Assembly: GCA_947561585.1 (NCBI GenBank)
Contig: CANNZV010000513.1
Location: forward strand, 733,212-797,211
Length of the DNA stretch: 64,000 nt
Source: Caprella mutica
Lineage: Eukaryota > Arthropoda > Malacostraca > Amphipoda > Caprellidae
Direction: 5' to 3'
Positions 21,388-33,203 of this stretch are shown in pieces. Each line of letters begins with the position of its first letter. Position 1 is the stretch's first letter. The translations under genes and the position numbers were made by a program. The notes beneath the pieces were generated by a model, which worked only from the letters and a program-made list of their open reading frames with translations, did no database searches and was not told the DNA's origin.

Positions 21388-21776
21388 TAGGGTATGTTCC
21401 GAGTTATCGACAGGCTATACATTTTCGACCGTAAAATATATAAATATAATACATTATTGTTAAACTATTCCATTTGGTATAAATGATACCTGATTATATT
21501 AATTAGTATCCAGGATACCTGCCGGTATTTTCGATACTAATTTAAATTGTTAATTTAGTATCCGTGATACCTGCCGGTATATTCGATACTAATTTAAATT
21601 GTTAATTTAGTATCCGTGATACCTGCCGGTATATTCGATACTAATTTAAATTGTTAATTTAGTATCCATGATACCTACCGGTATCTTCGATACTAATTTA
21701 AATTGTTAATTTATATATCTCTTACCTACATGGTCGAAAATGTGTAGCTGGTTGATAACTAGTAACGTATACCCTA
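21388..21776. mobile_element. Family A MITE, copy 11, expanded by an internal 52-bp tandem repeat
   Basis: The ends are TAGGGTATGTTCCGAGTTATCG and ACTAGTAACGTATACCCTA, and the arms include ATTTTCGACCG and GGTCGAAAATGTG. Between them a 52-bp unit containing TAGTATCCGTGATACC and AATTTAAATTGTTAATTT is repeated four times (starts about 21504, 21556, 21608, 21660). The unit overlaps the GGTATC...GATACC module found singly in other copies, so the expansion arose inside the element. Confidence 0.8.
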
Positions 21777-22089
21777 TCCGTTAAAATAACAGCACTCGCT
21801 TATCACAATAGGCTTTAACTTACTGCACTCTAATTAGTTCACTAAATAAAAAAACACTGACTGAACCTGTTTAATCTGATAGGAAGGGTGTTAGAACCTA
21901 TGTAAATAGCTAACTAATCCCATATCCAAATAAGATCTCTTGCCTTACACCATTTCTCACCTAACGAGATATTTTAACCAGAAAGGTTAATTATTTAACT
22001 GATAAACCTGTTGTGAAATTGTCTATTTATTCATTATCTTATTTACATTATTCTTTGTCAATCATTTGTTGTTGTGTACCCCAGGCCCA

Positions 22090-22400
22090 ATTTTTATTAT
22101 ATATACAAGCCTTACAATCGGTGAATATCCTTTTCTAAATGTGAAATTAGTAAACTGCGTAAAATGAGTACATACATACTTCTATGTGACAGAACATATA
22201 CATTAGAGAGAAAGTACGCAATGGTTTTAAAATGTTACAAATTCGCAGACCAATTTTAAAGTATCACCAAGCATAACAATTAGTAAATTTTCCTTTTGTA
22301 AATGTGAAATTATTAAACTGTGTAGAAGGAGCAGAGATATCCTTTTATTTGACAGCACATACACATTAGAGAGCAAATATATACTGTGCTTATTCCAGAA
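22090..22400. repeat. Family E-like repeat, two tandem copies (about 170 bp)
   Basis: Copies around 22105-22215 and 22275-22390 share TATCCTTTT or TTTTCCTTTT, AAATGTGAAATTA.TAAACTG, GACAG.ACATA.ACATTAGAGAG. They are related to the family E copies at 1543-1743 and 61925-62146. Confidence 0.5.
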
Positions 22401-23598
22401 CTCATTCTGGTTATTCCAGAAGCCATTCCAAGAACAATGAAGCACAGAGAACATTGGGAGTAAAGCCATCATCAGGGCTTTACCAGACGATTTAGGAGAG
22501 GTGGATAATTTGGCCAAAGCTCACGTATTAATGCAGTCTAATGAGGTGAATGGATGACAGCCAGCCACAAATCAGACACTGGATTTGCTCCATAGAATCG
22601 GCATCTAGTGTACTGTTCGCCAGGACACATATAATGATCTGCGATATCTTGTAATGGGAGATCTAATGTATTATGCAGTCAATTAATAGAGATCGGCGTA
22701 GATTTTAAAAGGGAAAAGTTAATTGGTTTGATGTCTATACGCATTCGCCGATATTAATAATGAAAATCAATGGTATAACTTTATTCCTAGCTTCCCAATA
22801 CACATATTGGATAGTTATTGCACCAGAAGTCCATTCGATACTGCAATAGAAATTAAATTGAGTTTAAATTACCCCGGCCTGTACTTTACAATGACCGTAA
22901 AAGCTTTAGAAGGTTCCGAGTAAGTTGTATCTGCCATTAAACGAAGCACCTTCCATGCCATCATCCCAATTTCGGCCACACCAATCCAATCCATGAACTG
23001 AAATCAAACATGGGCGATAAAGTTCATAAAAAGGTTCGAATAGGTGAGGTTGAGCGGCCGCTGCTATTACGGTCTCGGCATCTGGATGACCCCGGTGGGA
23101 TTTGGAGAACTCGTTCTAGCCTTTTAGTATCGAATGCAATGAGTTAAGTGGTGGAAAGTTCGGAGGAAAATACGAGACAGTTTGAAACCCACTTTGGGAG
23201 AATCCTGGCCATGTTTGTGGTCTCAGGAATCTACCGGAAACTAATTTGCAAAATTGCCCGAAGGTTTAAAAGTGTTCCGATATTATTTTAGAGCGGGAAA
23301 GTGGGAGCTGTTTTATGATAATGATGCTCCTCTCATTGCAATTTATAGATAGCTTCCCTATCGGTTTGAACTACACACGTAAAGTTGATCATCCACAGGT
23401 GTTCGAAATCCCAACAGGAGCATCTATTCGATTGGATTGAAATCAGTAGCACTTTAGTGAACAGACCATCACGTTTGTATGTACCATACTCTATAGAATG
23501 TCCATTACCTGATAGTTTTATGAAATCTTTTGATTACCACTTGTCTTATAAAAACTGGGAATAACGTTTTGCGATATTTGAATTAACATTTCTTAGTT
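22401..23598. other. GC-richer unassigned block
   Basis: About 1.2 kb with fewer A/T runs than its surroundings, including GAGCGGCCGCTGCTATTACGG at about 23052. A minus-strand 96-codon frame (22227-22517) overlaps the family E repeats and has no recognisable domain. No frame in 22540-23480 is long. This may be unique host DNA with conserved non-coding elements or decayed exons, but nothing in the sequence proves it. Confidence 0.3.
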
Positions 23599-23785
23599 TA
23601 AGGGTATAGTTTCGATCGAGTAATCGGAGAGTTCCAAATTTTCGGTCATAGAAGAAAATTTTATCAAAATTATTATGCCACCTTAATTTTAATTGGTATC
23701 ACTGATGCCTGCGGCTGTCTTAGATACCAAATATATATTCCTTTGTTCGAAATGCAGAACCATTAGATTGCTCAGAACCTACCTC
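23599..23785. mobile_element. Family A MITE, copy 12 (diverged)
   Basis: AAGGGTATAGTTTCGATCGAG and AAATTTTCGGTCATAGAAGAA form the left arm. The central TTTAATTGGTATCACTGATG module is present. The right arm GTTCGAAATGCAGAACC...AGAACCTACC is decayed. Confidence 0.6.
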
Positions 23786-24095
23786 TACACCATTTGACAA
23801 TCTTCAAAATGACAATGGCCTTCCTGCCGATAATAATCGTTAAAGTCTCTAATTTTTTGAATGGCTTCTCTGGAAAGGCTGAAGTCCTTTGTACTTACGG
23901 TCCAAGTGTCAGGACTGCATGCGGTCACACCACAATGACCTCAGGTTACCTGACCTCAATTAACCTGTCCTTGTTTTCTTTAGGTCTGTTCTTTGTGCCT
24001 AATGGAGAAAAGGAATTGTTGTGCTGCCTCGAAGTGAAAAAAAAAAATCAAAATAGAAAATCGTATTAGTTATTCACAGTTGGAGAATTTCCAAT

Positions 24096-24345
24096 AGGCA
24101 GATCGTCTGTTATTGTCCATTACGGTAAATATTGATGGTATTTTATCGTAAAATATCATAATAAAGACATTAGCCTCAGGATTATTGTAGGGAATGTCCG
24201 ACGAAAGACGACAGATTAAAAGTGTTTTAAATTTATGATAAATTACTATTGTATTTTTGTCTAATCATTTATTGTCGTAGATTGATGATCTTTTTATCAT
24301 CGATTATAATCACCGATAGAGAACTGACTATCGGTGATTTTCATT
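24096..24345 (+). repeat. Dispersed repeat family B, full-length copy
   Basis: It runs from AGGCAGATCGTCTGTTATTG through TTACGGTAAATATTGATGG, GTCCGACGAAAGACGACAG and TTGTCGTAGATTGATGATC to ATCACCGATAG. A second ACTATCGGTGATTTTC follows immediately. An inverted copy lies at 25262-25490. Confidence 0.8.
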
Positions 24346-25261
24346 CCTCTGACTAGTTTATTCAGTTTGAAATATTAACTACAATTTAATACAACTTACA
24401 TTTCAAAGAGTTTATCAGAAGTAACTTTTCCATTTGTTTCAGTATTTAAAGGAAAAGGATGCAGTACATTAATTGTGGAGTATATAGACTCAATGGTATT
24501 TTGACTCGTAAATGATGATTTGCAGTACGTAACAAATTCACTTTAACTAATCTCAATATCCACTAAATCACGTAGAAAATCACCTCTTCGAATATCAAAA
24601 TCGTGTAATTATTTGGACTGTTTTTGGTCTCTGAAAGTTCACTCCAAAAATTGTTTTTAAAAAAGGGCTTTTCAAAACTCAACGTTGAGGTTATTTTTGG
24701 TTTCGAATAGCAAGATATCTATTCATCATCAGGAATAGGAGTGAAAAAATCTGTATTTTTAACCATTACTCATAACAGAAATAGTGAAAAAAGCTGAGCA
24801 TATCAGAACATTCAGCATTTTAATATAAACTTACGGACACGAGGAGATGATAGGACTTTTAGCCTCATTTCCTGGCGATGAATGGACATCTTTCCATTCG
24901 AATACTCTATTCCTGAAATGTAACCTTAGCGATGAGTTTCGATTTAGTCCTTTTGAAAGGATGCCATGTCTTTGAGTGTGAATCTTCTTACCTAAAATCA
25001 TCACCAAGAAAGTGCTGAAATTCACGCACAGAAGTTCTCGCCGTACGAGCAAAAAAGGCGCGAGTGTTTGAGCTTCAGCTTTAACGTGATCAGCGAGTCT
25101 TCGATTATAGTGCATTGTGAAGGGACAAAGGAGCTACTACGGTGCATCCATGCGCATTACCAGTCCCATTCACGGCCCCATGACAGAGTAAAGCCAAGTA
25201 ATGGGCAGAGAGAGTACTACAAGAGAAGAGCAGACCATGCCGGAGAATATTTATAGTCTCC
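24346..25261. other. Segment between inverted family B copies
   Basis: The 0.9 kb between the inverted family B copies could be the interior of a composite element with about 230-bp inverted ends. It contains a fragment at 24688-24749 shared with the 27243-28181 palindrome (TTTCGAATAG...ATCTATTCATCATCAGGA). Short frames on both strands at 24831-25256 overlap each other and are unrecognised. Confidence 0.4.
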
Positions 25262-25490
25262 GATGGTCAGTTTGTATCTGTGATTATAAGATGATAAAAA
25301 GATCATCTACCTACGACAAGAATTGTAATTTATCATAAATTTAAAGAACGTTTAGTCTATCGTCTTTCGTCGGACATTTCGAACAAAAATTCCCGAGGCT
25401 AATGTCTTTATTATGATATTTTACGAATAAATACCATCAATATTTACCGTAATGGACAATAACATACGATCTGCCGATTGTAAATCTATC
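25262..25490 (-). repeat. Dispersed repeat family B, inverted copy
   Basis: GATCATCTACCTACGACAAG, CTATCGTCTTTCGTCGGAC, CCATCAATATTTACCGTAATGG and CGATCTGCCGATTGTAAA appear in the order expected for the minus strand. Confidence 0.8.
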
Positions 25491-26182
25491 GACTGACCCA
25501 AACGCTAAATCTTTATTATACAAACACAATAATTATATTATTGTTTCTAGGTACAAATTCATTTTAATTAAACTGACGAAAGTAATCAGAGAATAAGATC
25601 AGGTTTCATGGAAACTGTGTTTTTGATGAATATTCTGACTTTTCTTTCCCGATGCCTGACTGGATAAAAAGCCGCCAAATGACATATTACCTTCTAATAA
25701 CAACAACCATCTATGATATCTTTTCAATCGCGAGCAAGCATCATTCCCGGGGATTATAGGCTTATTATATTAACAATTGTTTCTAATTCTCCTCTCACGG
25801 ATGAGATTATAACAAAGATATTATTTCTTTATGGAGAATTAAGTAAGTACATGTAAAGAATTCAGTTTATTCTGCAGTGTGAGGTATTGCAGAAATTGCA
25901 ATAAGAGATATATAGTATAAGTGTATATATATATAAATGGATATTCAATTGATATATTGACTATTGAATATAATAAAATTGATATTAAATTATTTAATAT
26001 TTTTCTTTGTTTATGTTAGCAACTCAAACAGTTTTATTGTTTGATTATATTTTTTACTCATTTTTTTCTGTTTAGTTTCAATGGCGTGAAATTCAATAGG
26101 CGAAATAAAAACTTTTTATTTATAATGTATCAAACTGCCTATCAAAAGCCTACCTTATTTATTATATTTACCATGTTTCAAA
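25491..26182. other. AT-rich spacer with a short TA microsatellite
   Basis: A TA run is present at 25925-25935. No frame or repeat family was recognised. Confidence 0.35.
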
Positions 26183-26365
26183 TAGGGTAAGTTCCAAGTT
26201 ATTGGAAGGTTCCACATTTTCGATCGTGCAAGAAAAATTTGCTTCAATCGGTATCCATGATACCTGCAGGTATCATGATACCAATTAAGATAAAAGTTAG
26301 GTGATAATTATTATATTTTTTTTCTTAAACGATGTTGAACATTTATCTGGTAACTTGAACATACA
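26183..26365. mobile_element. Family A MITE, copy 13
   Basis: TAGGGTAAGTTCCAAGTTATTGG and ATTTTCGATCGTGCAAGAAAA form a good left arm. The central palindrome ATCCATGATACCTGCAGG / TATCATGATACCAATT is intact. The right arm (AACGATGTTGAACATTTATC, GTAACTTGAACATA) is decayed. Confidence 0.75.
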
Positions 26366-26782
26366 CTATATCAAAACCCTCTCTTAAAACTACAGAAAGC
26401 CTTTCCTGCCTACCTTTTTCTTGGCAAGAAATGATTGTCGATGTCTGCTCTCAAGAAGGAACCACAGAGCTGTTTGCTCTTTGCTAATCAATCATGCCGT
26501 GTTTACTCCTCTCATTTACCATTCAAAAATAGTGTGCCGCTATAAAAGCGATGTTTGTTATCCTTGGAATGGTGAAACCACAGCCTGTGTTGTTTTTCCC
26601 CTAGCAGTGGGAAGGGGATGCTTGAAGACAAACCCTTGGCTTGTTTTAAGGGCTAGTAGGCAACTTTTTTTATTCTAATGGGTAAAGTCACACAGCAACT
26701 TTATGTACATTCATTTAAATGTTAATTAACTTATAAACATCAATAATATAATAACATTGAAGCCTTAATAAATTTATAAATT

Positions 26783-26882
26783 ACGCCATCTAGCGGTGAA
26801 AACGTCAATCTCCGTGAGTGCGTTTGTCACGTTTGTGTTCATAATATTTGTCACCAAATCTGTAGCAACGCCATCTAGCGGT
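26783..26882. promoter_or_regulatory. Pair of CTCF-like motifs, same orientation
   Basis: ACGCCATCTAGCGGT occurs identically at 26783-26797 and 26868-26882, 85 bp apart. It resembles the CTCF core (GCGCC.TCTAGTGG-like). The sequence also could be part of an unrecognised repeat, so insulator function is inference. Confidence 0.35.
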
Positions 26883-27242
26883 ACAACTGACTATTTATCC
26901 GTTTAACCCTAATTTAGCAGCCGTTTCATTGAATTAAATTGCATAATTTCTATAATAGGTACAGATAATATTTGTCAATTAGTTAATAAAAGGAATCAAG
27001 GACGAATTTGCAGTGGGTATTTAAAAACTATAATTGAGAAACAACTATTAAGCTCAATACTATTAATAATTGCCTCCATATCTGTATTCTTTCACAGAAA
27101 AGCCTGGGAAAAGTTTGACGTTATTGTTCTTCTTCGTATGAAAGATTTTCTTGTCTCTATAGGGAAAAATGAAAGACCATTTAGCAGTTAATAAAATCCC
27201 AAGGCAGCAAAACACTTCAGTGTACCAAACACTTACAGTTTA

Positions 27243-28181
27243 AAATATTAGAGGTTATTTAAACTCTGTGTTGAAGGTTTGTTCAGTTTTCAAGCTTTCG
27301 AATAGAAAGATTTCTATTCATCATCAGGAGAAGGGTGGAAAACCTGGACCTGACAATGAATTTTATGACCAATGGTTGTATGTTGGATACCGTCTTTCTA
27401 TTTCAGATATATATCCTAAAGTTTATTAATATTAATTAATCTATTGAATATTAAAATATGAGACGAAAATTAGAGAGATTTTTTGTTACTATCTATATAG
27501 CTATTGCTGACTACATTAATTCTCTAGAATAATTATTGCTTTAATTATTCTACTTTCCATATATCTGTAACAAAATCAAGTGTGTTTTATTGTTCTCAAG
27601 TGATTTCTTGTTTCTGTGTATGTCCTCTATTACTAATGCGTTACTTGTTGCTATATGCGTGTCCTCTTGATCCTAAGTGTGTCCTGTTTATCCTATGTGT
27701 GTCCTATTGATCCCATGTGTGTCCTTTTAATCCTATGTGTCCTATTAATCCTATCAAGATGACACGCATATAGCAACAAGTAACGCATTAGTAATAGAGG
27801 ACATACACAGAAACAAGAAAACACTTGAGAACAATAAAACACACTTGATTTTGTTACAGATATATGGAAAGTAGAATAATTAAAGGAATAATTATTCTAG
27901 AGAATTAATGTGGTAAGAAATAGCTATATAGGTAGTAACAAAAAATCTCTCTAATTTTTGTCTCATATTTTAATATTTAATAGATTAATTAACACTAATA
28001 AACTTTAGGTTAGATAGCTGAAATAGAAAGACGGTATCCAACATACAACCATTGGTCATGAAATTCATTGTCAGGTCCAGGTTTTCCACCCTTCTCCTGA
28101 TGATGAATAGAAATCTTTCTATTCGAAAGCTTGAAAACTGAAAAAAACCTTCAACACAGAGTTTAAATAACCTCTAATATT
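27243..28181. mobile_element. 0.94-kb near-perfect palindrome (foldback/MITE)
   Basis: Arms 27243-27671 and 27753-28181 (about 429 bp each) are inverted copies with only scattered differences. Shared landmarks are TATTAGAGGTTATTTAAACTC, CGAATAGAAAGATTTCTATTC, ATCATCAGGAGAAGGGTGG and CTATTACTAATGCGTTACTTG. The 81-nt loop holds about four copies of a short TGTGTCCTATTGATCC-type repeat. No open frame of note. A related fragment sits at 24688-24749. The low arm divergence suggests recent insertion or arm-to-arm homogenisation. Confidence 0.9.
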
Positions 28182-29836
28182 ATGGATTTCCCGTAGAGTA
28201 TGAATCTTTTCAATCACTTACAGTCTAATAGTGTAAAAACATTCTGATGCATGTATGTATAATAGCCTTATAATGTTATTAAAGTAATTCAGAAAGAGTA
28301 ATAGCTATAAGAGTTACTAAATGCAATGTTTTGATTACATTTTTGATGCACGGTATCAAAATAAAAAGATATTTTTGTTCTAAATTCTACCTCAGGCAAA
28401 TTAAAAACAAGAACATGGTTCATCATCTGAATTTACATTAATAATTATCCCTGTTTATTCTGGTTTAACAAACATTATAATCTTATTATTCGGAATGAAT
28501 ATTCGACTTAAATGTGGCTTCTCTAATTTCAAATTCTAATTCAATATCTTTAATAAAAATTAGGTAAATAAATAGAAGTGTACAGCTACGAAAAATGAAA
28601 TTTTTTCGACAAAAAATCAAATCTTAAGTATTTTATCGTTATTTTAAATGTTAACCTATTTTATATTTCAACATTTTTTATCACCTACTATATCTAACGT
28701 TAAGTAAAAATTTAACAACTGTAAGATAGGGTTATTTCCAAATTATCGAACTGATAGTCATATTGAGAAGGTTGGCAACACTGGATGGTTGGATCTGTGC
28801 GGGTTGTGACCTCTTCTTCGTGTGTCTCTGGCCATTTTGAAACTGTGTTCGAAGTGTGTGTAGAAGTAGATTTTTGCTACTTGCCTAAAGTTAGGCAGTG
28901 AAAGTACCTACTTGGTCTACTAGCGTTAGGTTACTGTGGAAGTACCTAACATGATGTTTAATTACTCTGTTATAGCACGCTAGCTGAGGTTTGTATTTTT
29001 TATTTGCCTTATATTATTTGCCTCATATTTTGCCTCAGGTCCTCTCCAAGCAAGTTTTTTTTTATTATTTAAATCAATGTGGCTATAGTGTTTCTTATCA
29101 TTTAGCTGTAAACCCCATGCAATTTGATAGCATATTATTAATTTTATATGGTTTCAAAGATCTTATAATCAAAACTCTACAAAACCTATTCTATTTCCGG
29201 CTTACTAATTTTCAGTCTAAAGAACCTAAAGAAAAAGAATGTACACCATTTGTTTTGAATGCCAACTAGGTTTTAGGTATAATAAATACATTTAATATTC
29301 GTGTAAAGGTATAAAATTAGATAAACTTATTATAGAAATGCTTATATACTTTAGGAAACAATTAATATCTTAAACGAAGGCCGAAAACGCATTGTTTGTT
29401 TATAAAATTCAAATTTGAAATCAAAACAAAGAGTGTGCAATCTTCTTCTTCAGCGTCAGGTTAGTGATTCGCTCAATTGTTGCACACAGAGTATTAAAAA
29501 CTTTAAAGGCAAATATTAAAACATATACTGAACAAAACTGTATGCGGTTTGCAGAATAATGATCGTAGACCTTAGTTCTATAATATTTTGTAATAAACTC
29601 ATTTTTTCCTGGAGCCTGGAGAGGACCTTCAACCCCAGAGAATTTGTCGTGCATTAAGGGTGCTAGAGTTGTCACATCACGGTTCTGTGGTCACAACCAA
29701 GGTGGGCGTTGGGGAGGCTGTAGGAGTAGGTTGGAGACCGTGTTAGAGCTCTGTTAACTCGCAATGCTTTGCTTTTTCTGACTAACCGGTGATGTCACAG
29801 TGACATCACTGCATCAGCTCTAAGAGCTGGCAATTA
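28182..29836. other. Spacer with family A left-end fragment (28725-28765) and unassigned less AT-rich parts
   Basis: AGATAGGGTTATTTCCAAATTATCG at 28725 matches a family A left end only. The 28765-28990 stretch (GGCAACACTGG..., repeated AAGTACCTA) and 29600-29830, which includes the palindrome GATGTCACAGTGACATC at about 29791, are less AT-rich. Short frames at 28991-29269 (+) and 29421-29675 (-) show no recognisable domains. Confidence 0.35.
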
Positions 29837-29992
29837 GGTTGCTCTTACACGGATGGTACCACGTTTTCGATCATATAAGGAAAAAATATAAAATTATTAT
29901 TATTTTACTTTTATTTAAAGATAAATAATAACTCTATAATTTTTTACTCGCGAGATCGAAAACGTGGTATTGTTCAATAATTTGAAGCCTAC
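29837..29992. mobile_element. Family A MITE, copy 15
   Basis: ACGTTTTCGATCATATAAGG and its complement GAGATCGAAAACGTGGTA form a strong stem. The outer ends (TAGGTTGCTCTTAC / TTTGAAGCCTA) are diverged. Confidence 0.7.
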
Positions 29993-30024
29993 ATTGATTT
30001 TATGAATCACATTGCATGGTCATT

Positions 30025-30885
30025 TACAGTATCCGTTATACACACAGAGTAATAACTGTAGGTTACAGTATCAGTTATACGGAACACTGACAATTGGGCC
30101 CACAATAATTGAGTCCTAAGAAAAATAAGCTCAAAGCTAAGACAATTTTTTATAGACTCAATTTGTCATGGGGCCAATTGTCTTATAGAGGTTTCAGTAT
30201 CAGTTATATCTTAGGTTTCAGTATCAGTTATACAGGTCAATAACTGTAGTTTTCAGTATCAGTTATACAGGGCAATAACTGCAGGTTACAGTATCAGTTA
30301 TACAGAGCAATAACTGTAGGTTACAGTATCAGTTATACAGGGCAATAACTGTAGGTTACAGTATCAGTTATACAGAGCAATGACTGTAGGTTACAGTATC
30401 AGTTATACAGAGCAATGACTGTAGGTTACAGTATCAGTTATACAGGGCAATAACTGCAGGTTTCAGTATCAGTTATACAGGCTAATAACTGTAGGTTACA
30501 GTATCAGTTATACAGGGCAATAACTGTAGGTTTCAGTATCAGTTATACAGAGCAATAACTGTAGGTTACAGTATCAGTTATACAGGGCAATAACTGAAGG
30601 TTACAGTATCAGTTATACAGAGCAATGACTGTAGGTTACAGTATCAGTTATACAGGGCAATAACTGTAGTTTTCAGTATCAGTTATACAGGTCAATAACT
30701 GCAGGTTTCAGTATCAGTTATACAGGCCAATAACTGGAGGTTTCAGTATCAGTTATACAGGGCAATAACTATAGTTTTCAGTATCAGTTATACAGGCCAA
30801 TAACTGCAGGTTTCAATATCAGTTATACAGGCTAATAACTGCAGGTTGCAGTATCAGTTATACAGGGCAATAACTGCAGGTTCAG
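30025..30885. repeat. 35-bp minisatellite array, about 22 copies, interrupted by a 94-bp hairpin
   Basis: The unit contains TACAGTATCAGTTATACAG followed by GGCAATAACTGTAGGT. The main block is about 30190-30885, with TTTCAG/TTACAG and GGGCAA/GAGCAA/GCCAA variants. One or two outlying units (30030-30088) are separated from it by the hairpin at 30089-30182. Confidence 0.93.
30089..30182. mobile_element. 94-bp hairpin insertion within the 35-bp array
   Basis: GACAATTGGGCCCACAATAA...GAGTC at the left is mirrored by GACTCAATTTG...GGGGCCAATTGTC at the right. It splits an otherwise tandem array, consistent with insertion of a tiny MITE. Target duplication is not clear. Confidence 0.65.
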
Positions 30886-31802
30886 GTCGCTAACTGCTTC
30901 GAATAGTCATTGAAAGCACGGATGTTGTTATCAAGTTCTCGGACTTTCAATTTGCTAACTTCATTGGGAAGTTAGAGCTGAAAAATGGGCAGCAGGAGAG
31001 TGTTAGGTGAAACTGTAATGGAACATATCCAAAGTACAGACCTTAACGAGTTTGCCTCTTACCATGCAAGGCTAGAGTTATCTTAACAGTTAGAAACTGC
31101 ATTATTCTATTTAGATATACAGTTGATTTGCTTACTCTTTTACCTCTGGCTTAGGGTCAAATAGGGTCATTGTATCACAGCGATGATAGGGTTGAGATTT
31201 GCCTTTCATAATTGATTCACATTATTCAATGAAACGTAAAAATTTCAAACGTGCTGGAAAAGTAGATTTATTATAAATGAAATGATCGCAGAAATCTGCT
31301 CTGTTGAAGGAATAAAATCTTGTGCCTATTTTGAATATTATTGACAACATTATGCAATTTTCAGAAGGATAATGTACACAGTACACACCTAACACAAACT
31401 AAAAACTGGTTTAGAACTATAAATTTGAAGCTTTGGACTGCCTAGTGAGTCGCCAGACACAAACTTTAGAAAATTGATGGGGCATTTTGTTTAGAAAAGT
31501 TTGCCTCAATGAACGCCAATTTATGTAAAAATCTGCTTCAAATAAAATTTGACAATTAAATTACTGATGAAACTCTAAAAAAACATAATAATCATTGTTT
31601 CAATGCAAACGAATGTTTTGAAGCTATGCAATCTGAAGTATGTAGTTACTAAAATATAAATAGACTTATTTATAACCAAGAAATTACATTTTTGATCTAA
31701 TGTCCATTTTCCAGCTCTTTTTTGACAGTAACTCAAAATGTTTACTGTGACCAAAACAATTACATCTCAGTTGTGAACTTGTCACTGTTAGTGTGGAAAA
31801 CA
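30886..31802. other. Spacer, no supported gene
   Basis: Moderately AT-rich sequence without convincing frames. The plus frame starting at 31722 simply reads into the adjacent 25-bp array. Confidence 0.4.
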
Positions 31803-33203
31803 TGTCTACAGGCCTCATCATCTACAGTGTCTACAGGCCTCATCATCTACAGTGTCTACAGGCCTCATCATCTACAGTATCTAAAGGCCTCATCATCTAC
31901 AGTGTCTACAGGCCTCATCATCTACAGTGTCTACAGGCCTCATCATCTACAGTGTCTACAGGCCTCATCATCTACAGTGTCTGCAGGCCTCATCATCTAC
32001 AGTGTCTACAGGCCTCATCATCTACAGTGTCTACAGGCCTCACCATCTACAGTGTCTACAGGCCTCATCATCTACAGTGTCTATAGGCCTCATCATCTAC
32101 AGTGTCTATAGGCCTCATCATCTACAGTGTCTACAGGCCTCATCATCTACAGTGTCTACAGGCCTCATCATCTACAGTGTCTGCAGGCCTCATCATCTAC
32201 AGTGTCTACAGGCCTCATCATCTACAGTGTCTACAGGCCTCATCATCTACAGTGTCTACAGGCCTCATCATCTACAGTGTCTATAGGCCTCATCATCTAC
32301 AGTGTCTATAGGCCTCATCATCTACAGTGTCTATAGGCCTCATCATCTACAGTGTCTACAGGCCTCATCATCTACAGTGTCTACAGGCCTCATCATCTAC
32401 AGTGTCTATAGGCCTCATCATCAACAATGTCTACAGGCCTCATCATCTACAGTGTCTATAGGCCTCATCATCTACAGTGTCTATAGGCCTCATCATCTAC
32501 AGTGTCTATAGGCCTCATCATCTACAGTGTCTACAGGCCTCATCATCTACAGTGTCTATAGGCCTCATCATCTACAGTGTCTATAGGCCTCATCATCTAC
32601 AGTGTCTACAAGCCTCATCATCTACAGTGTCTATAGGCCTCATCATCTACAGTGTCTATAGGCCTCATCATCTACAGTGTCTATAGGCCTCATCATCTAC
32701 AGTGTCTATAGGCCTCATCATCTACAGTGTCTATAGGCCTCATCATCTACAGTGTCTATAGGCCTCATCATCTACAGTGTCTACAGGCCTCATCATCTAC
32801 AGTGTCTACAGGCCTCATCATCTACAGTGTCTATAGGCCTCATCATCTACAGTGTCTACAAGCCTCATCATCTACAGTGTCTATAGGCCTCATCATCTAC
32901 AGTGTCTATAGGCCTCATCATCTACAGTGTCTACAGGCCTCATCATCTACAGTGTCTACAGGCCTCATCATCTACAGTGTCTATAGGCCTCATCATCTAC
33001 AGTGTCTACAGGCCTCATCATCTACAGTGTCTACAGGCCTCATCATCTACAGTGTCTACAGGCCTCATCATCTACAGTGTCTACAGGCCTCATCATCTAT
33101 AGTGTCTACAGGCCTCATCATCTACAGTGTCTACAGGCCTCATCATCTACAGTGTCTATAGGCTTCATCATCTACAGTGTCTATAGGCCTCATCATCTAC
33201 AGT
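31803..33203. repeat. 25-bp minisatellite array, locus 2, about 56 copies, inverted relative to locus 1
   Basis: The unit is the reverse complement of the 9630-12665 unit (AGGCCTCATCATCTACAGTG plus five bases). Here the CTATAGGCC variant is very common and alternates irregularly with CTACAGGCC, whereas at locus 1 the equivalent variant is seen at only two units (about 12224 and 12324). An AGTATCTAAAGGCC unit near 31878 matches the second unit of locus 1. Confidence 0.98.

Noticed and set aside
24831..25256. Overlapping frames of 94 (-) and 62 (+) codons
   Set aside because: No recognisable domain on either strand; they lie between inverted family B copies and are probably chance or element interior.
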